A stretch of 60,617 nt of DNA from Verrucomicrobiota bacterium (GTDB lineage Bacteria > Verrucomicrobiota > Verrucomicrobiia > Chthoniobacterales > Terrimicrobiaceae), in the NCBI GenBank assembly GCA_018970255.1, contig JAGWWS010000017.1, positions 1 to 60,617 on the forward strand. The letters are read 5' to 3'. Below, piece after piece: positions 33,762-42,494 of this stretch. The notes beneath the pieces are model-generated. The model saw nothing but the letters and a program-made list of their open reading frames with translations. It did not search any database and had not been told where the DNA came from. Every line of letters begins with the position of its first letter. The first letter of the stretch is position 1. Position numbers and translations under genes: made by a program.

Positions 33762-35128
33762 CAGGTGGCGAGGTTTTGGAAAACGGTTTCCATGCGTGCG
33801 GATCGGCTGCCTTTGACGAGGACGAAGTCGCCGGGCTTGGCGAGCTGGTCGAGCATGCGGGCGGCGGAGGCGGTGTCGCCGACCTCGTGGATGCGGGCGA
33901 GACCCGCTTCCCGTGCGGCGGTGGCGATGGGTGCGGTTTCAGTGCCCACCGTGATCAGAATGTCGGCCAATTTCCCTGCGGCATTTCCGGTCCTGCGGTA
34001 TCCTTCGGCGGCATACTCGCCGAGTTCGCCCATTTTTCCAAGCACCGCAATCCGATGCCCGGGGCCCGGGAGCGAGCGCAGGGTCTGGAGGGCGGCTTCC
34101 ATCGAGTCGGGGTTGGCATTGTAGGAATCGTCGAGGTAGTGGACGCCGCGCAGTTCCCGGCGCTCGAGTCGGCCGGAGGTCAGGGATGCGGAGCCCAGGC
34201 CTTTGATGCACTGCTGCAGCGGCACGCCGAGTTCGAGCCCAGCCGCGAGCGCGAGCAGGGCATTTTGGACCATGTGGTCTCCGGGCACCGCGATCGCTGC
34301 GATGTGGCGGGAACCGCAGGCGTTGAGTGAAAACGAAACACCCGAGCCGACCGGGGAAATGGAATCCGCGGTGATATCGCCGCCGGTGAGTCCGGCGCGG
34401 ACGACGCGCGCCTTGCAGCGGCCGGCAATCGAATCCGTCATGTCGTTGTCGGCACAGAGGACGACGGCGCCTCCGGGCCCGATGGCTTCGGCGAGCATTC
34501 CCTTTTCCAGGGCGATCGCCTCGCGGGTTTTCATGAACTCGATATGGGCGGTGCCGACATTCGTGATGATGGCGCAATCGGGTTTCGCCAGGCGGGCGAG
34601 GGGCTCGATCTCGCCGGGGTGGTTCATCCCGATTTCCCAGACGGCGGCTTCGTCGTCGGTGTTGGCGGCAAGGATGGAGAGCGGGACCCCGATGTGGTTG
34701 TTGAGGTTCCCTTGCGTTTTGACCGTCCGGTAGCGGGTCGAGAGGATGGCCGCGGCGAATTCCTTGGTGCTGGTCTTTCCGCTGCTGCCGGTGATGCCGA
34801 GGACCTTGAGTTTCAATTTCGCCCGCCATGCCGCCGCGAGGCGTGTGAGGGCTGAGAGGCTGTCCTCGGCGAGGAGAACGGGCGAGCCGGGCGGCAATTT
34901 TTCCGCCTCCCCGCGGTTGTCGAGCAGCACGGCTGCAGCGCCCTTTGAAAGCGCATCGGCCGCAAAGGCGTTGCCATCGAAATTTTCGCCGCGGAGTGCG
35001 ACATAGAGGTCGCCGGGGCGGAGCGTGCGGGTGTCCTTGCCAACGCCGGAGATAATGGTTTCCGGAGCGCCGCCCAGGATTTTGGAGCCGGACATTTCTG
35101 CGATATCGCGGAGTGGCAGGGGATTCAT
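33761..35128 (-). CDS. murF: UDP-MurNAc-tripeptide--D-alanyl-D-alanine ligase
   Basis: A 455-residue Mur ligase that adds D-Ala-D-Ala, completing the cytoplasmic pentapeptide precursor. Blocks: 'GVGKDTRTLRPGDLYVALRG', ATP loop 'VLGITGSSGKTSTKEFAAAI', 'TQGNLNNHIGVPLSIL', 'WEIGMNHPGEIEPLARLAKP', 'ITNVGTAHIEFMKTREAIA', 'LDDSYNANPDSMEAALQTL', 'AVLGKMGELG', and the C-terminal 'VLVKGSRSARMETV'. ATG 35128 is two bases from the murE stop. It takes its dipeptide from the Ddl made further down the same cluster. Confidence 0.97.
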   Translation of the reverse strand: MNPLPLRDIAEMSGSKILGGAPETIISGVGKDTRTLRPGDLYVALRGENFDGNAFAADALSKGAAAVLLDNRGEAEKLPPGSPVLLAEDSLSALTRLAAAWRAKLKLKVLGITGSSGKTSTKEFAAAILSTRYRTVKTQGNLNNHIGVPLSILAANTDDEAAVWEIGMNHPGEIEPLARLAKPDCAIITNVGTAHIEFMKTREAIALEKGMLAEAIGPGGAVVLCADNDMTDSIAGRCKARVVRAGLTGGDITADSISPVGSGVSFSLNACGSRHIAAIAVPGDHMVQNALLALAAGLELGVPLQQCIKGLGSASLTSGRLERRELRGVHYLDDSYNANPDSMEAALQTLRSLPGPGHRIAVLGKMGELGEYAAEGYRRTGNAAGKLADILITVGTETAPIATAAREAGLARIHEVGDTASAARMLDQLAKPGDFVLVKGSRSARMETVFQNLAT

Positions 35129-35129
35129 T

Positions 35130-36599
35130 TCAAATTTCCCCTTTCTTGTCGCCGATGGCGCGGGCGGCGGTGGAGACATCGTCGAACGGTGTGCGGGTGC
35201 CGTTGGTTTCCTGGTATTTTTCGTGGCCCTTTCCCGCGACGAGGACGATGTCGCCGGGGCCTGCGAGTTCGACGGCGCGCCGGATCGCGAGGTTGCGGTC
35301 CACGATTTTTTCAAAACCTTTCCCGCGCAGTCCGGTTTCCATTTCGGCGAGGATTTTTCCGGGGTCCTCGCTGCGCGGGTTGTCGGAAGTCATGATGATG
35401 CGGTCCGAGAGTTCCTCGGCGGCGGATGCCATGCGGGGGCGCTTGGCGCGGTCGCGGTCGCCGCCGCAGCCGAAAACGGTGAGGATGCGCGCCGGCTGGA
35501 GTTCGCGGAGCGTGCGGAGGGCGTTGCGGAGCGCGTCCTCGGTGTGGGCGTAGTCGACGAAAACCTGGAAGTTGCGCTTCGCGGCGACGCGCTCCATGCG
35601 GCCGGGGACTTGCGGGGCGCTGGCGAGGGCGTCCACGGCGGTGCGGCATTCGACGCCGCTCGTAACCGCCGCGGCGATGGCCCCGAGGGCGTTGTAGACA
35701 TTGAACAAGCCGATGAGTGGTGTGCGGACCAGGTAGCTTTTCCCGCGGGCCTCGAGGGCGAATGTGGTGCCGTGCGGTTCCTGGCGGATCGATGCCGCGC
35801 GGAACTCACAACCGGCGCCACGGCCGAACGGAACGGTTTTCACCTTTTTGGAAATTTGGTCGAGGAGCCGGCTGCCGAAACGGTCATCGGCATTCACCAC
35901 CGCCCGGCCGCGTTTGTTTTTTTGCGCCGCGAGGGATTCGAAGAGGATCGACTTCGCCTTGAAGTAGGACTCCATGTCGCCGTGGTAGTCGAGGTGGTCC
36001 TGTGTGAGGTTCGTGAACACCGCGGCGTCGAACTCGATCCCGCGCACGCGGTCCTGGACCAGCGAATGGCTCGAGACTTCCATGGCCACCGCGCGGCCGC
36101 CCGTTTCGCGGATTTCGGCGAGCATCGACTGGAGTTCGATCGATTCCGGCGTGGTGTGCGGGGCCGGGCGCTCGGCCCCGGCGATTTCGTATTTCACGGT
36201 GCCGATGAGGCCGGGCATGAGCGAGGCCTTGCGGAAAATGTGGTGGACCAGGAATGCGGTGGTGGTTTTCCCGTTGGTTCCCGTGATGCCGACACATTTC
36301 AACGAGCGGTCCGGGTGGCCGAAAAACGCGGCGGCGATATCCGCCATGGCGGCGCGGGCGCTTGGCACAACGATGACAGGCATCGGTGCGGATGAGGGCT
36401 CCTTCTCGGCAATGGCGGCAACGGCGCCATTCGCGGCGGCTTGGGCGATGTAGTCCGTGCCGTCGCTCTTTGCCCCGGGGATGGCGAAGAAAAGGCAGCC
36501 GGGCGTGGCTTGGCGCGAGTCGTGGCAGAGCGCGGAAACTTCCGGGTCGGCCAAGCCGGCAGGGATGTTTGCGGCTTGGAGCAGGACACGGAGTTGCAT
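35130..36599 (-). CDS. murE: UDP-MurNAc-dipeptide--meso-DAP ligase
   Basis: A 489-residue Mur ligase that adds the third residue of the stem peptide. Blocks: 'CHDSRQATPGCLFFAIPG', ATP loop 'VGITGTNGKTTTAFLVHHIF', 'TTPESIELQSMLAE', 'MEVSSHSLVQDRV', 'FTNLTQDHLDYHGDMESYF', 'FVDYAHTEDALRNAL', 'FGCGGDRDRAKRPRMASAAE', and the substrate motif 'TSDNPRSEDPGKIL'. DNPR selects meso-diaminopimelate, so the wall is predicted to be of the A1-gamma DAP type, in line with lysA in this window. Four bases separate its start from the ftsI stop. Confidence 0.97.
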   Translation of the reverse strand: MQLRVLLQAANIPAGLADPEVSALCHDSRQATPGCLFFAIPGAKSDGTDYIAQAAANGAVAAIAEKEPSSAPMPVIVVPSARAAMADIAAAFFGHPDRSLKCVGITGTNGKTTTAFLVHHIFRKASLMPGLIGTVKYEIAGAERPAPHTTPESIELQSMLAEIRETGGRAVAMEVSSHSLVQDRVRGIEFDAAVFTNLTQDHLDYHGDMESYFKAKSILFESLAAQKNKRGRAVVNADDRFGSRLLDQISKKVKTVPFGRGAGCEFRAASIRQEPHGTTFALEARGKSYLVRTPLIGLFNVYNALGAIAAAVTSGVECRTAVDALASAPQVPGRMERVAAKRNFQVFVDYAHTEDALRNALRTLRELQPARILTVFGCGGDRDRAKRPRMASAAEELSDRIIMTSDNPRSEDPGKILAEMETGLRGKGFEKIVDRNLAIRRAVELAGPGDIVLVAGKGHEKYQETNGTRTPFDDVSTAARAIGDKKGEI

Positions 36600-36603
36600 C
36601 GGA

Positions 36604-38346
36604 TCAGTTCGCGCTTGCGGAAACGGTGGCGACCGGCATGGCCGGCAGGGTGGGGACGAGGTCGAGGTGGCGGGCCGCTTTTTCGGAGATTCTCGCGAAA
36701 ATCGGAGCGGCAACGAGGCCGCCGTAGTTCAGGCCGGGCGCTGTTTGGGCATCGTCGATCATGACGTAGCAGACGAATTTCGGATCTTCGGCAGGCATAT
36801 AACCCGCGAAGGAGACGACATACTTTCCGGGAGTGTAGCCGCCGGTGGGGCTGACTTTTTGTGCAGTGCCAGTTTTTCCTGCAACGAGGAATCCGTTGAC
36901 CTGTGCGTATGTGGCTGTGCCGCCGGGTTGGGTGACACCCACAAGTGATTCATTCACGAATGAAGCGGTCGTGGTGGGGATGACCTTGCGGATGACGCGA
37001 GGAGGATTTTCGCGGACGAATTTTCCATCCGGTGATGCCATCGATTTTACAATCGTCGGTTTCATCAACTTCCCGCCATTCGCGATCACTGCCATTCCCA
37101 TGGTGATTTGGAGCGGCGTGACCGCCACCGAGTGCCCCATAGGCATGCGGGTGATGGTGAGCTTGTCCCAGCGGGCCGGCGGATGGACGATACCCGCGAC
37201 CTCGCCGGGAAGTTCGACCCCGAGCCTTGAGCCGAAGCCGAAGGCGCGGACATATTCGTGAAATTTGTCTCCGCCCATGAGCATCGCGAGCTTGGCGCAG
37301 CCGATGTTCGAGGACTTCACCATGATGTCGTGAACAGTCAGATAGCCGTAGCCGTTGTGGTCCTTGAGCGTGCGCCCGCCGTAGGCGAAGCGGCCGTTTT
37401 CGCAAAAAATGGTGCTGAGGCCGTCGACCTTGCCTTCGTTGAGCGCACCCGCGATTGGCACGATTTTGAAGGTCGAGCCGGGCTCGACGATGTCGATGAT
37501 CGCGCGGTTTTTCATCGCCTCGGGTTTTGAGCCGCCCGGGTGGTTGGGGTCGAATGCCGGACGGGTAGCCATGGCGAGAATGCCTCCCGTTTTGGGATCC
37601 ACCATGATGGCAGTGGCGGATTGCGGCTTGAGATCCCGGTAGGCAGTGTCGAGTTCGCCTTCGACAATCGATTGGAGACCCAAATCGACAGTGAGGTAGA
37701 TATTGCGTCCGTCCTCGGCGGGTTGCTCAAGGCCCCGGTAGGGGACAATCTCGCGGCCCATGCGGTCACGCTCGATGAATCGGTGGCCGTCTTTTCCGCG
37801 GAGTTCCGATTCCAAAGTCATTTCGATGCCCTGCACGCCCTTGCCCTCGTGATCGAGGAATCCAAGGACGTGGCCGAGCATTTCGCCATGAGGGTAGTAG
37901 CGAATGGCATCGCGCTCGAAGTGAATGCCGCGAAGTTTGAGTTCCTGCATCTCGCGGTTGAGTGCCATTGCGGTTTCCTCGGGAACTTCGCGCTTGAGGA
38001 CGATGTATTTTCTCCCAGTGGCGAATTTCTCCAGTAGTTCCGGAACCGGGATGGCGAGATGTTTCGATGCAGTTTCCGCGAGCTTTTCCGGATCCTTGAT
38101 GTGGGATGCATCGGCCACCACGGTGCGCACCGGGAGATTGGTGGCGAGGATTTCTCCGTTGCGGTCGTAGATAAAGCCGCGGATCGCGTGGATTGTCTGT
38201 CGCATCGAATGCTTCTCGGCGGCCATGCGCGCGTAGTCCTCGTGTTTCGCAACATGCAAGTGGACAAGCCGCCAGGAGAAGGCGGTGAAGACCAACGCAA
38301 CGGCCGCGCAGGCCAGGGTGATGCGTGCGCGCTCCGTTTTGATCAT
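36604..38346 (-). CDS. ftsI: Division transpeptidase FtsI (penicillin-binding protein 3 type)
   Basis: A 580-residue class B PBP. Short cytoplasmic tail, one membrane span ('ITLACAAVALVFTAFSW'), a dimerisation/pedestal region beginning 'RQTIHAIRGFIYDRNGEILA', and a transpeptidase domain with the three active-site motifs: S-x-x-K in 'EPGSTFKIV', S-x-N in 'VKSSNIGCAKLA', and K-T-G in 'VAGKTGTAQKVSP'. It cross-links septal peptidoglycan together with FtsW. It starts within the last bases of ftsL (four-base overlap). Position between ftsL and murE is the classic one. Base composition is less GC-rich than murE and rsmH on either side. Beta-lactams should acylate the Ser in 'GSTFK'. Confidence 0.96.
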   Translation of the reverse strand: MIKTERARITLACAAVALVFTAFSWRLVHLHVAKHEDYARMAAEKHSMRQTIHAIRGFIYDRNGEILATNLPVRTVVADASHIKDPEKLAETASKHLAIPVPELLEKFATGRKYIVLKREVPEETAMALNREMQELKLRGIHFERDAIRYYPHGEMLGHVLGFLDHEGKGVQGIEMTLESELRGKDGHRFIERDRMGREIVPYRGLEQPAEDGRNIYLTVDLGLQSIVEGELDTAYRDLKPQSATAIMVDPKTGGILAMATRPAFDPNHPGGSKPEAMKNRAIIDIVEPGSTFKIVPIAGALNEGKVDGLSTIFCENGRFAYGGRTLKDHNGYGYLTVHDIMVKSSNIGCAKLAMLMGGDKFHEYVRAFGFGSRLGVELPGEVAGIVHPPARWDKLTITRMPMGHSVAVTPLQITMGMAVIANGGKLMKPTIVKSMASPDGKFVRENPPRVIRKVIPTTTASFVNESLVGVTQPGGTATYAQVNGFLVAGKTGTAQKVSPTGGYTPGKYVVSFAGYMPAEDPKFVCYVMIDDAQTAPGLNYGGLVAAPIFARISEKAARHLDLVPTLPAMPVATVSASAN

Positions 38347-38726
38347 TGCGTCGGTTTTTCGATGAAGGCCGTGCGAAGGATTCCATCTTCGGTGGCTTGT
38401 TCAGGCGGGGTGAGGCGGGCGATGCTGTCGGCCCGGATTTCAACAAGCTGAATCGAACCCTCGGCCACGAGGCGGCGAAGTTCGCGGGGCGATGTCATTT
38501 TCGTGATCTCGGCCAGAAGGACTTCATTTTCCGCACGGACTTCCTTCACGCGTTGCTCGGTGATGCGGATCTCCTTGCCGAGCGTGTGCTGGTGCATCTT
38601 CACGTAAACATACGCGAGCGCGATGCCTGCAGCGGTGAAGACGAGAAGGCCGAGTTGGAGCAGCTTCCGGATATGAATCGGATTCGACTCCGTGTTTTCG
38701 GTGTTTTGGGCGAGTGCTGGGTTCAT
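38343..38726 (-). CDS. ftsL: FtsL-like cell division protein
   Basis: A 127-residue bitopic protein: cytoplasmic N-terminus ('NTENTESNPIHIRKL'), one membrane span ('LLQLGLLVFTAAGIALAYVY'), then a predicted coiled coil ('LGKEIRITEQRVKEVRAENE', 'VLLAEITKMTSPRELRRLVA'). FtsL proteins diverge strongly in sequence, so the call rests on size, topology and its place between rsmH and ftsI. It should pair with an FtsB-like protein and with FtsQ, and activate FtsW-FtsI. ATG 38726 has a good AGGAGG at 38734-38739 (minus strand), seven bases upstream, one of the few strong Shine-Dalgarno sites in this window. Confidence 0.8.
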   Translation of the reverse strand: MNPALAQNTENTESNPIHIRKLLQLGLLVFTAAGIALAYVYVKMHQHTLGKEIRITEQRVKEVRAENEVLLAEITKMTSPRELRRLVAEGSIQLVEIRADSIARLTPPEQATEDGILRTAFIEKPTQ

Positions 38727-38737
38727 GGGGAGTCCTC

Positions 38738-39718
38738 CTAAATTCTTTCGGCGATGCGCAATTTGGCGCTGCGTGCCCTTGGGTTCCGCTCCACCTCCCC
38801 GGGGCTCGGTTCGAGGGGGTGTGGTGTGACCAACTTGAAAAGGCGGTCCGGGTTCGGGCGCGGGGCGGTCCATTCCGGGCGGTCGATTTCCTCGCGGCTG
38901 TGTTCGCGGAAGAAGACCTTTACGATGCGGTCCTCGAGCGAGTGGAAGGTGATGACGGCAAAGCGGCCACCCGGCGCCATGCGGGACGGGATCGTTTGCA
39001 GCGCGGTGCGGAGGGCGCCGAGTTCGTCGTTCACATGGATGCGCAACGCCTGGAAGATTTTGGTGGCCGGATGGCGCGGACCGCGTCGGGGCGAGGCGGA
39101 TTCCACGGCTTCGGCAAGCTGGAGCGTGGTTTCGAACGGCTTGCTTGCCCGCTGTTCGGCAATTTTCCGGGCGATGGCGCGGGCGCGTGGTTCCTCGCCG
39201 TATTCGAAAAAGATCCTGGCGAGTTCCGCTTCGGGCAGGGTGTTGACCGCTTCGGCCGCCGTGGTGCGGGCGCCGGGGCCCATGCGCATGTCGAGGGGAC
39301 CCTCGCGTTGCAGGGAAAACCCGCGCGAGGGCTCGTCCAATTGGTGCGAGGAAACACCGATGTCGAGCAGGACACCATCGAGCAGGCGGTCCTCGCCGAG
39401 TTTGTCGAGGGCTTTGACCGCATCGCGGAAATTCGATTGGGCGAAACGCACGCGGTCGCCGTAGCCCGAGAGCCGCTTGCGGCTTTGCTCCAGCGCTTCG
39501 GGGTCCTGGTCGAGCGCGATGACGGTTGCCCCGGCTTCGAGCAAAATCGAGGAGTGCCCGCCGCCGCCCGCAGTGCCGTCAAGGAACAACATTCCGGGCG
39601 CGGGCCGGAGGGCGGAGAGGACCTGCTTGGTCATCACCGGCACATGCCACTGCGCGGCAGGTTTACCCGCGGGTGTCATGAGCAATCCGAGGAAGTTGTC
39701 GCAATCGAGGTCCCTCAT
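38738..39718 (-). CDS. rsmH: 16S rRNA (cytosine-1402-N4) methyltransferase RsmH
   Basis: A 326-residue SAM-dependent enzyme, formerly MraW, that methylates C1402 of 16S rRNA in the P-site. Motifs: 'HVPVMTKQVLSAL', SAM loop 'FLDGTAGGGGHSSILLEAG', 'IALDQDPEALE', 'GVLLDIGVSSHQLDEPSRGF', 'GPLDMRM', 'ATKIFQALRIHVNDELGAL', 'VITFHSLEDRIVKVFF', and the C-terminal 'NPRARSAKLRIAERI'. Six bases separate it from mraZ. An alternative ATG at 39679 would remove 13 residues before the homology, so the exact start is open. Confidence 0.97.
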   Translation of the reverse strand: MRDLDCDNFLGLLMTPAGKPAAQWHVPVMTKQVLSALRPAPGMLFLDGTAGGGGHSSILLEAGATVIALDQDPEALEQSRKRLSGYGDRVRFAQSNFRDAVKALDKLGEDRLLDGVLLDIGVSSHQLDEPSRGFSLQREGPLDMRMGPGARTTAAEAVNTLPEAELARIFFEYGEEPRARAIARKIAEQRASKPFETTLQLAEAVESASPRRGPRHPATKIFQALRIHVNDELGALRTALQTIPSRMAPGGRFAVITFHSLEDRIVKVFFREHSREEIDRPEWTAPRPNPDRLFKLVTPHPLEPSPGEVERNPRARSAKLRIAERI

Positions 39719-39724
39719 GGCGCA

Positions 39725-40177
39725 TCACAATCCGATTTCGACGGCCACGCGCTGGTAGGCCGCGGTGTTCTCGGCCGTGTTGGCCTCGTGCCGGCGCTTC
39801 GACCAGATCTCGAAGCGGCGCCCGGCACCGACGAAAACGATTTCCCCCTGCAATTCCGCCCCTGCGACATGTTGGTCCGGCAGCAGGACGCGCCCCTGTT
39901 TGTCGGTCGAAACCCGGTGCGCATTGCTGAAAAACAGCCTGATTGCGTGGCGTTTTTCCTGGGCAGAGACGGCGGAGCCCAAAATGCGTTGCTCGGTGGC
40001 GTGGAATTCGCCCGGCGGCATGACCATGAGGTAGCCGTCCTGCGGGTGGGGAATCACAAAAAACTCGCAACCATCGCCTTTCGCCCATGCCGAAGGCACG
40101 GAGGCGCGGTTTTTCGCGTCCAAAGACCTTTCGTAAGTCCCGGAAAATACGGGCTCTGATGGTTCGGGTTGAGGCAT
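39725..40177 (-). CDS. mraZ: Transcriptional regulator MraZ
   Basis: A 150-residue protein with two SpoVT/AbrB-like domains. It represses its own dcw operon by binding tandem GTGGG boxes. The first domain shows 'FSGTYERSLDAKNRASVPSA', the second 'NAHRVSTDKQGRVLLPDQHV' with 'FVGAGRRFEIWSKRRHEA'; the repeated D-x-K-x-R-x-x-x-P pattern is diagnostic. It is the first gene of the cluster, and three matching boxes lie directly upstream (40204-40230), which supports autoregulation. The coding region begins with a short acidic, proline-containing extension. Confidence 0.95.
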   Translation of the reverse strand: MPQPEPSEPVFSGTYERSLDAKNRASVPSAWAKGDGCEFFVIPHPQDGYLMVMPPGEFHATEQRILGSAVSAQEKRHAIRLFFSNAHRVSTDKQGRVLLPDQHVAGAELQGEIVFVGAGRRFEIWSKRRHEANTAENTAAYQRVAVEIGL

Positions 40178-40203
40178 CTCGTTCAGGGTTGGCTAATCAC
40201 AAT

Positions 40204-40230
40204 TCACCACTTCTCCCCACTTCTACCCAC
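40204..40230 (-). promoter_or_regulatory. MraZ operator: three tandem GTGGG-type boxes
   Basis: On the minus strand the sequence reads GTGGGTAGAA, GTGGGGAGAA, GTGGTGAATT, three copies at exact 10-bp spacing, ending 27 bases before the mraZ start codon. This matches the direct-repeat operator known for MraZ. The third box has GTGGT rather than GTGGG. Confidence 0.85.
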
Positions 40231-40249
40231 TTTTATCGACCGCCGGCAA
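40220..40249 (-). promoter_or_regulatory. Likely dcw promoter overlapping the MraZ boxes
   Basis: Minus strand TTGCCG (40244-40249) and TAGAAG (40220-40225) are 18 bases apart. The -10 element lies between the first two MraZ boxes, so bound MraZ would block RNA polymerase. Each element matches consensus at four of six positions. Confidence 0.5.
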
Positions 40250-40377
40250 GTGTTTTTTTAGGTTTTTTTTGGGGAATTCGGGGGAGTTTTGGGCTGCCCG
40301 GCGCGGGGTCCGGGGCATCCGGGTGGGGATTCGCGGGTGTTGATTTCCGGCGGGCGCAGGGATTACCTTCCGCGCCC

Positions 40378-41787
40378 ATGCCGTTGCGTTTTTTCAACAC
40401 GCTCACCCGTGCCGTCGAGGGGTTCACGCCGCGCGAGCCGGGCCTGGTGCGGCTCTACACTTGCGGGCCGACCGTTTACAATTTCGCGCACATCGGGAAT
40501 TTCCGCGCGTATATTTTCGAGGACCTTCTGCAGCGGCACCTGGAATACCGCGGATTGCGCGTGCTCCGGGTGATGAACCTCACGGATGTCGACGACAAAA
40601 CCATCCGGGGCAGCCGCGCCGCCGGGCTGCCGCTTGCCGAGTTCACGAAGCCGTTCAAGGATGCCTTCTTCGAGGACCTCGATGCGCTCCGCATCAAGCG
40701 CGCGGACCACTTCCCCGCCGCCACCGAGCCGCAGCACATTTCCCGGATGGTCGAAATGATTTCCGCGCTGGTGGACAAAGGTCACGCCTACCGCGCCGAG
40801 GATGGCTCGGTGTATTTCCGGGTGCGCTCGTTCCCGCGCTACGGCTGCCTCGCGCACTACAACCTCGACGAACTCCGCGATGGCGTGCGGGTAAGCAATG
40901 ACGAATACGACAAGGAAAATGCCGGCGACTTTGCGTTGTGGAAGGCGTGGAGCGGGCAGGACGGCGATGTCGCTTGGGACAGCCCCTGGGGGCGCGGCCG
41001 ACCGGGCTGGCACATCGAGTGCAGCGCGATGGCAACAGGGATTTTGGGGGACGAAATCGACATCCACTGCGGCGGCGAGGACAACATCTTCCCGCACCAC
41101 GAGGCCGAGATCGCGCAGAGCGAATGCGTGACCGGCCGCACTTTTGTGCGGCTCTGGATGCACTGCCGCCATTTGCAGGTCGAGGGATCGAAAATGGCGA
41201 AGAGCGCCGGGAATTTCTTCACACTGCGCGACCTTTTGGAAAAGGGCTGGACCGGTCGCGAGGTCCGCTACGCGCTCATCTCCGTGAAATACCGCGAGCC
41301 GCTGAACTTCACCTTCGACGGGCTCTCCGCCGCCCGCAGCGCGCTTCAGCGGTTGGACGAATGGTCGGTGCGACTTGCCGAAACCGCCGCCGGCGCGCAG
41401 CCAGACAGCGTCTCCAACGAACTCGCCGCATTTGGCGAAGCGCTCGACGACGATCTCAATATCTCCGCCGCGCTTGCGGCGTTGTTTGAAACCGTGCGCG
41501 CGACCAACCGCAAAATGGACGAAGGCGCCCTTTCCGCCCCGCAAGCGGCGGGGCTCCTTGCCGAACTTTCAAAAATCCAAACCGTCCTCGCCTTCGGGCC
41601 CGATGGGGCAGCGGTCCCTTCGACCGTAAACGCCCTGCTGGAGCGGCGCGCCGCGGCGCGAGCGGCGAAGGATTGGAAGCTCAGCGATGTGCTGCGCGAC
41701 GAAATCCTTGCCGCCGGCTGGACGGTGAAGGACACCAAGGACGGGCAGAAACTCGCCCCCGGGCCGCACGCGGTCGCAACCACCTGA
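40378..41787 (+). CDS. cysS: Cysteinyl-tRNA synthetase
   Basis: A 469-residue class I aminoacyl-tRNA synthetase. Zn ligand cysteine in 'LYTCGPTVYNFAHIGNFRAY', which also holds the HIGH-type motif (HIGN). Then 'RVMNLTDVDDKTI', 'WHIECSAMATGILG' and 'DIHCGGEDNIFPHHEAEIAQ' with further Zn ligands, and 'SKMAKSAGNFFTLRDLL' (KMSKS variant KMAKS). A C-terminal DALR-like helical region ends with the anticodon-binding tail ('DWKLSDVLRDEILAAGWTVK'). Length is normal. It is divergent from mraZ across about 200 bases that hold the dcw control region and poly-T tracts; no promoter for cysS could be set with confidence. Confidence 0.97.
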   Translation: MPLRFFNTLTRAVEGFTPREPGLVRLYTCGPTVYNFAHIGNFRAYIFEDLLQRHLEYRGLRVLRVMNLTDVDDKTIRGSRAAGLPLAEFTKPFKDAFFEDLDALRIKRADHFPAATEPQHISRMVEMISALVDKGHAYRAEDGSVYFRVRSFPRYGCLAHYNLDELRDGVRVSNDEYDKENAGDFALWKAWSGQDGDVAWDSPWGRGRPGWHIECSAMATGILGDEIDIHCGGEDNIFPHHEAEIAQSECVTGRTFVRLWMHCRHLQVEGSKMAKSAGNFFTLRDLLEKGWTGREVRYALISVKYREPLNFTFDGLSAARSALQRLDEWSVRLAETAAGAQPDSVSNELAAFGEALDDDLNISAALAALFETVRATNRKMDEGALSAPQAAGLLAELSKIQTVLAFGPDGAAVPSTVNALLERRAAARAAKDWKLSDVLRDEILAAGWTVKDTKDGQKLAPGPHAVATT

Positions 41788-41790
41788 ACC

Positions 41791-42471
41791 ATGTTTTCCC
41801 TCGACGAATTTTTCGACCTCTCGCACTGCGAACACCGCGCGCTTTTTGAAAACATCTCGAACCCGTGGGAGGTGCTTCCGAAAATCGCGCCCTACCTGAA
41901 GTTCCGCCTGAAGGCCGGCATGCAGGGGCGGCTCGTCGGGAAGCCGTTCGTGAGCGGCGCGGTCTTCGTCGGCAAGGGCACCGTGATCGAGCAGGGCGCG
42001 ATGGTGAAGGGCCCGGCGTGGATCGGCGAGGACTGCGAGATCCGAACGGGGTGCTACATCCGCGAGAATGTGATCCTCGGCAACGGCGTGGTGGCGGGGA
42101 ATTCCTGCGAGTTCAAAAACTGCCTCGTCTTCGACCGCGCGCAGGTCCCGCATTTCAATTATGTGGGCGACTCGATCCTCGGCTTCCAGGCGCACCTCGG
42201 CGCCGGCGCCATCCTCTCGAATGTGCGTCTCGACAAGAACCCGGTGGCTGTCCACGCGCGCGGCGAAAAGATTGCAACGGGCTTGAAAAAATTCGGCGCG
42301 ATCCTCGGCGACAATGCCGAGGTCGGGTGCAATGCGGTTTTGAGCCCGGGCTCGATGATCGGGCGCGGGAGCGTGGTTTACCCCGGCGCCATGTGGCGCG
42401 GGTTCCTGCCGCCGGGGCACATCGCGAAACTCGAGCAGAAGTTTTCGGTGGTCGAGCGCCGCGGGGCGTGA
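41791..42471 (+). CDS. Left-handed beta-helix (hexapeptide repeat) transferase-like protein
   Basis: A 226-residue protein that begins three bases after cysS. The N-terminal helical piece ('FFDLSHCEHRALFENI', 'NPWEVLPKIAPYLKF') leads into hexapeptide turns: 'VSGAVFVGKGTVIEQGAMVK', 'AWIGEDCEIRTGCYIREN', 'VILGNGVVAGNSCEFKNCLV', 'SILGFQAHLGAGAILSNVRL', 'AILGDNAEVGCNAVLSPGSM', 'IGRGSVVYPGAMWRG'. This resembles the C-terminal acetyltransferase half of GlmU and related UDP-sugar enzymes, including 'PHFNYVGDS' where GlmU has its catalytic His. No nucleotidyltransferase domain is present. It may acetylate a nucleotide sugar, or complement a separate GlmU; the substrate is not known. Confidence 0.75.
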   Translation: MFSLDEFFDLSHCEHRALFENISNPWEVLPKIAPYLKFRLKAGMQGRLVGKPFVSGAVFVGKGTVIEQGAMVKGPAWIGEDCEIRTGCYIRENVILGNGVVAGNSCEFKNCLVFDRAQVPHFNYVGDSILGFQAHLGAGAILSNVRLDKNPVAVHARGEKIATGLKKFGAILGDNAEVGCNAVLSPGSMIGRGSVVYPGAMWRGFLPPGHIAKLEQKFSVVERRGA

Positions 42472-42494
42472 GCGGGTGGTGCAAACAAACCTAA

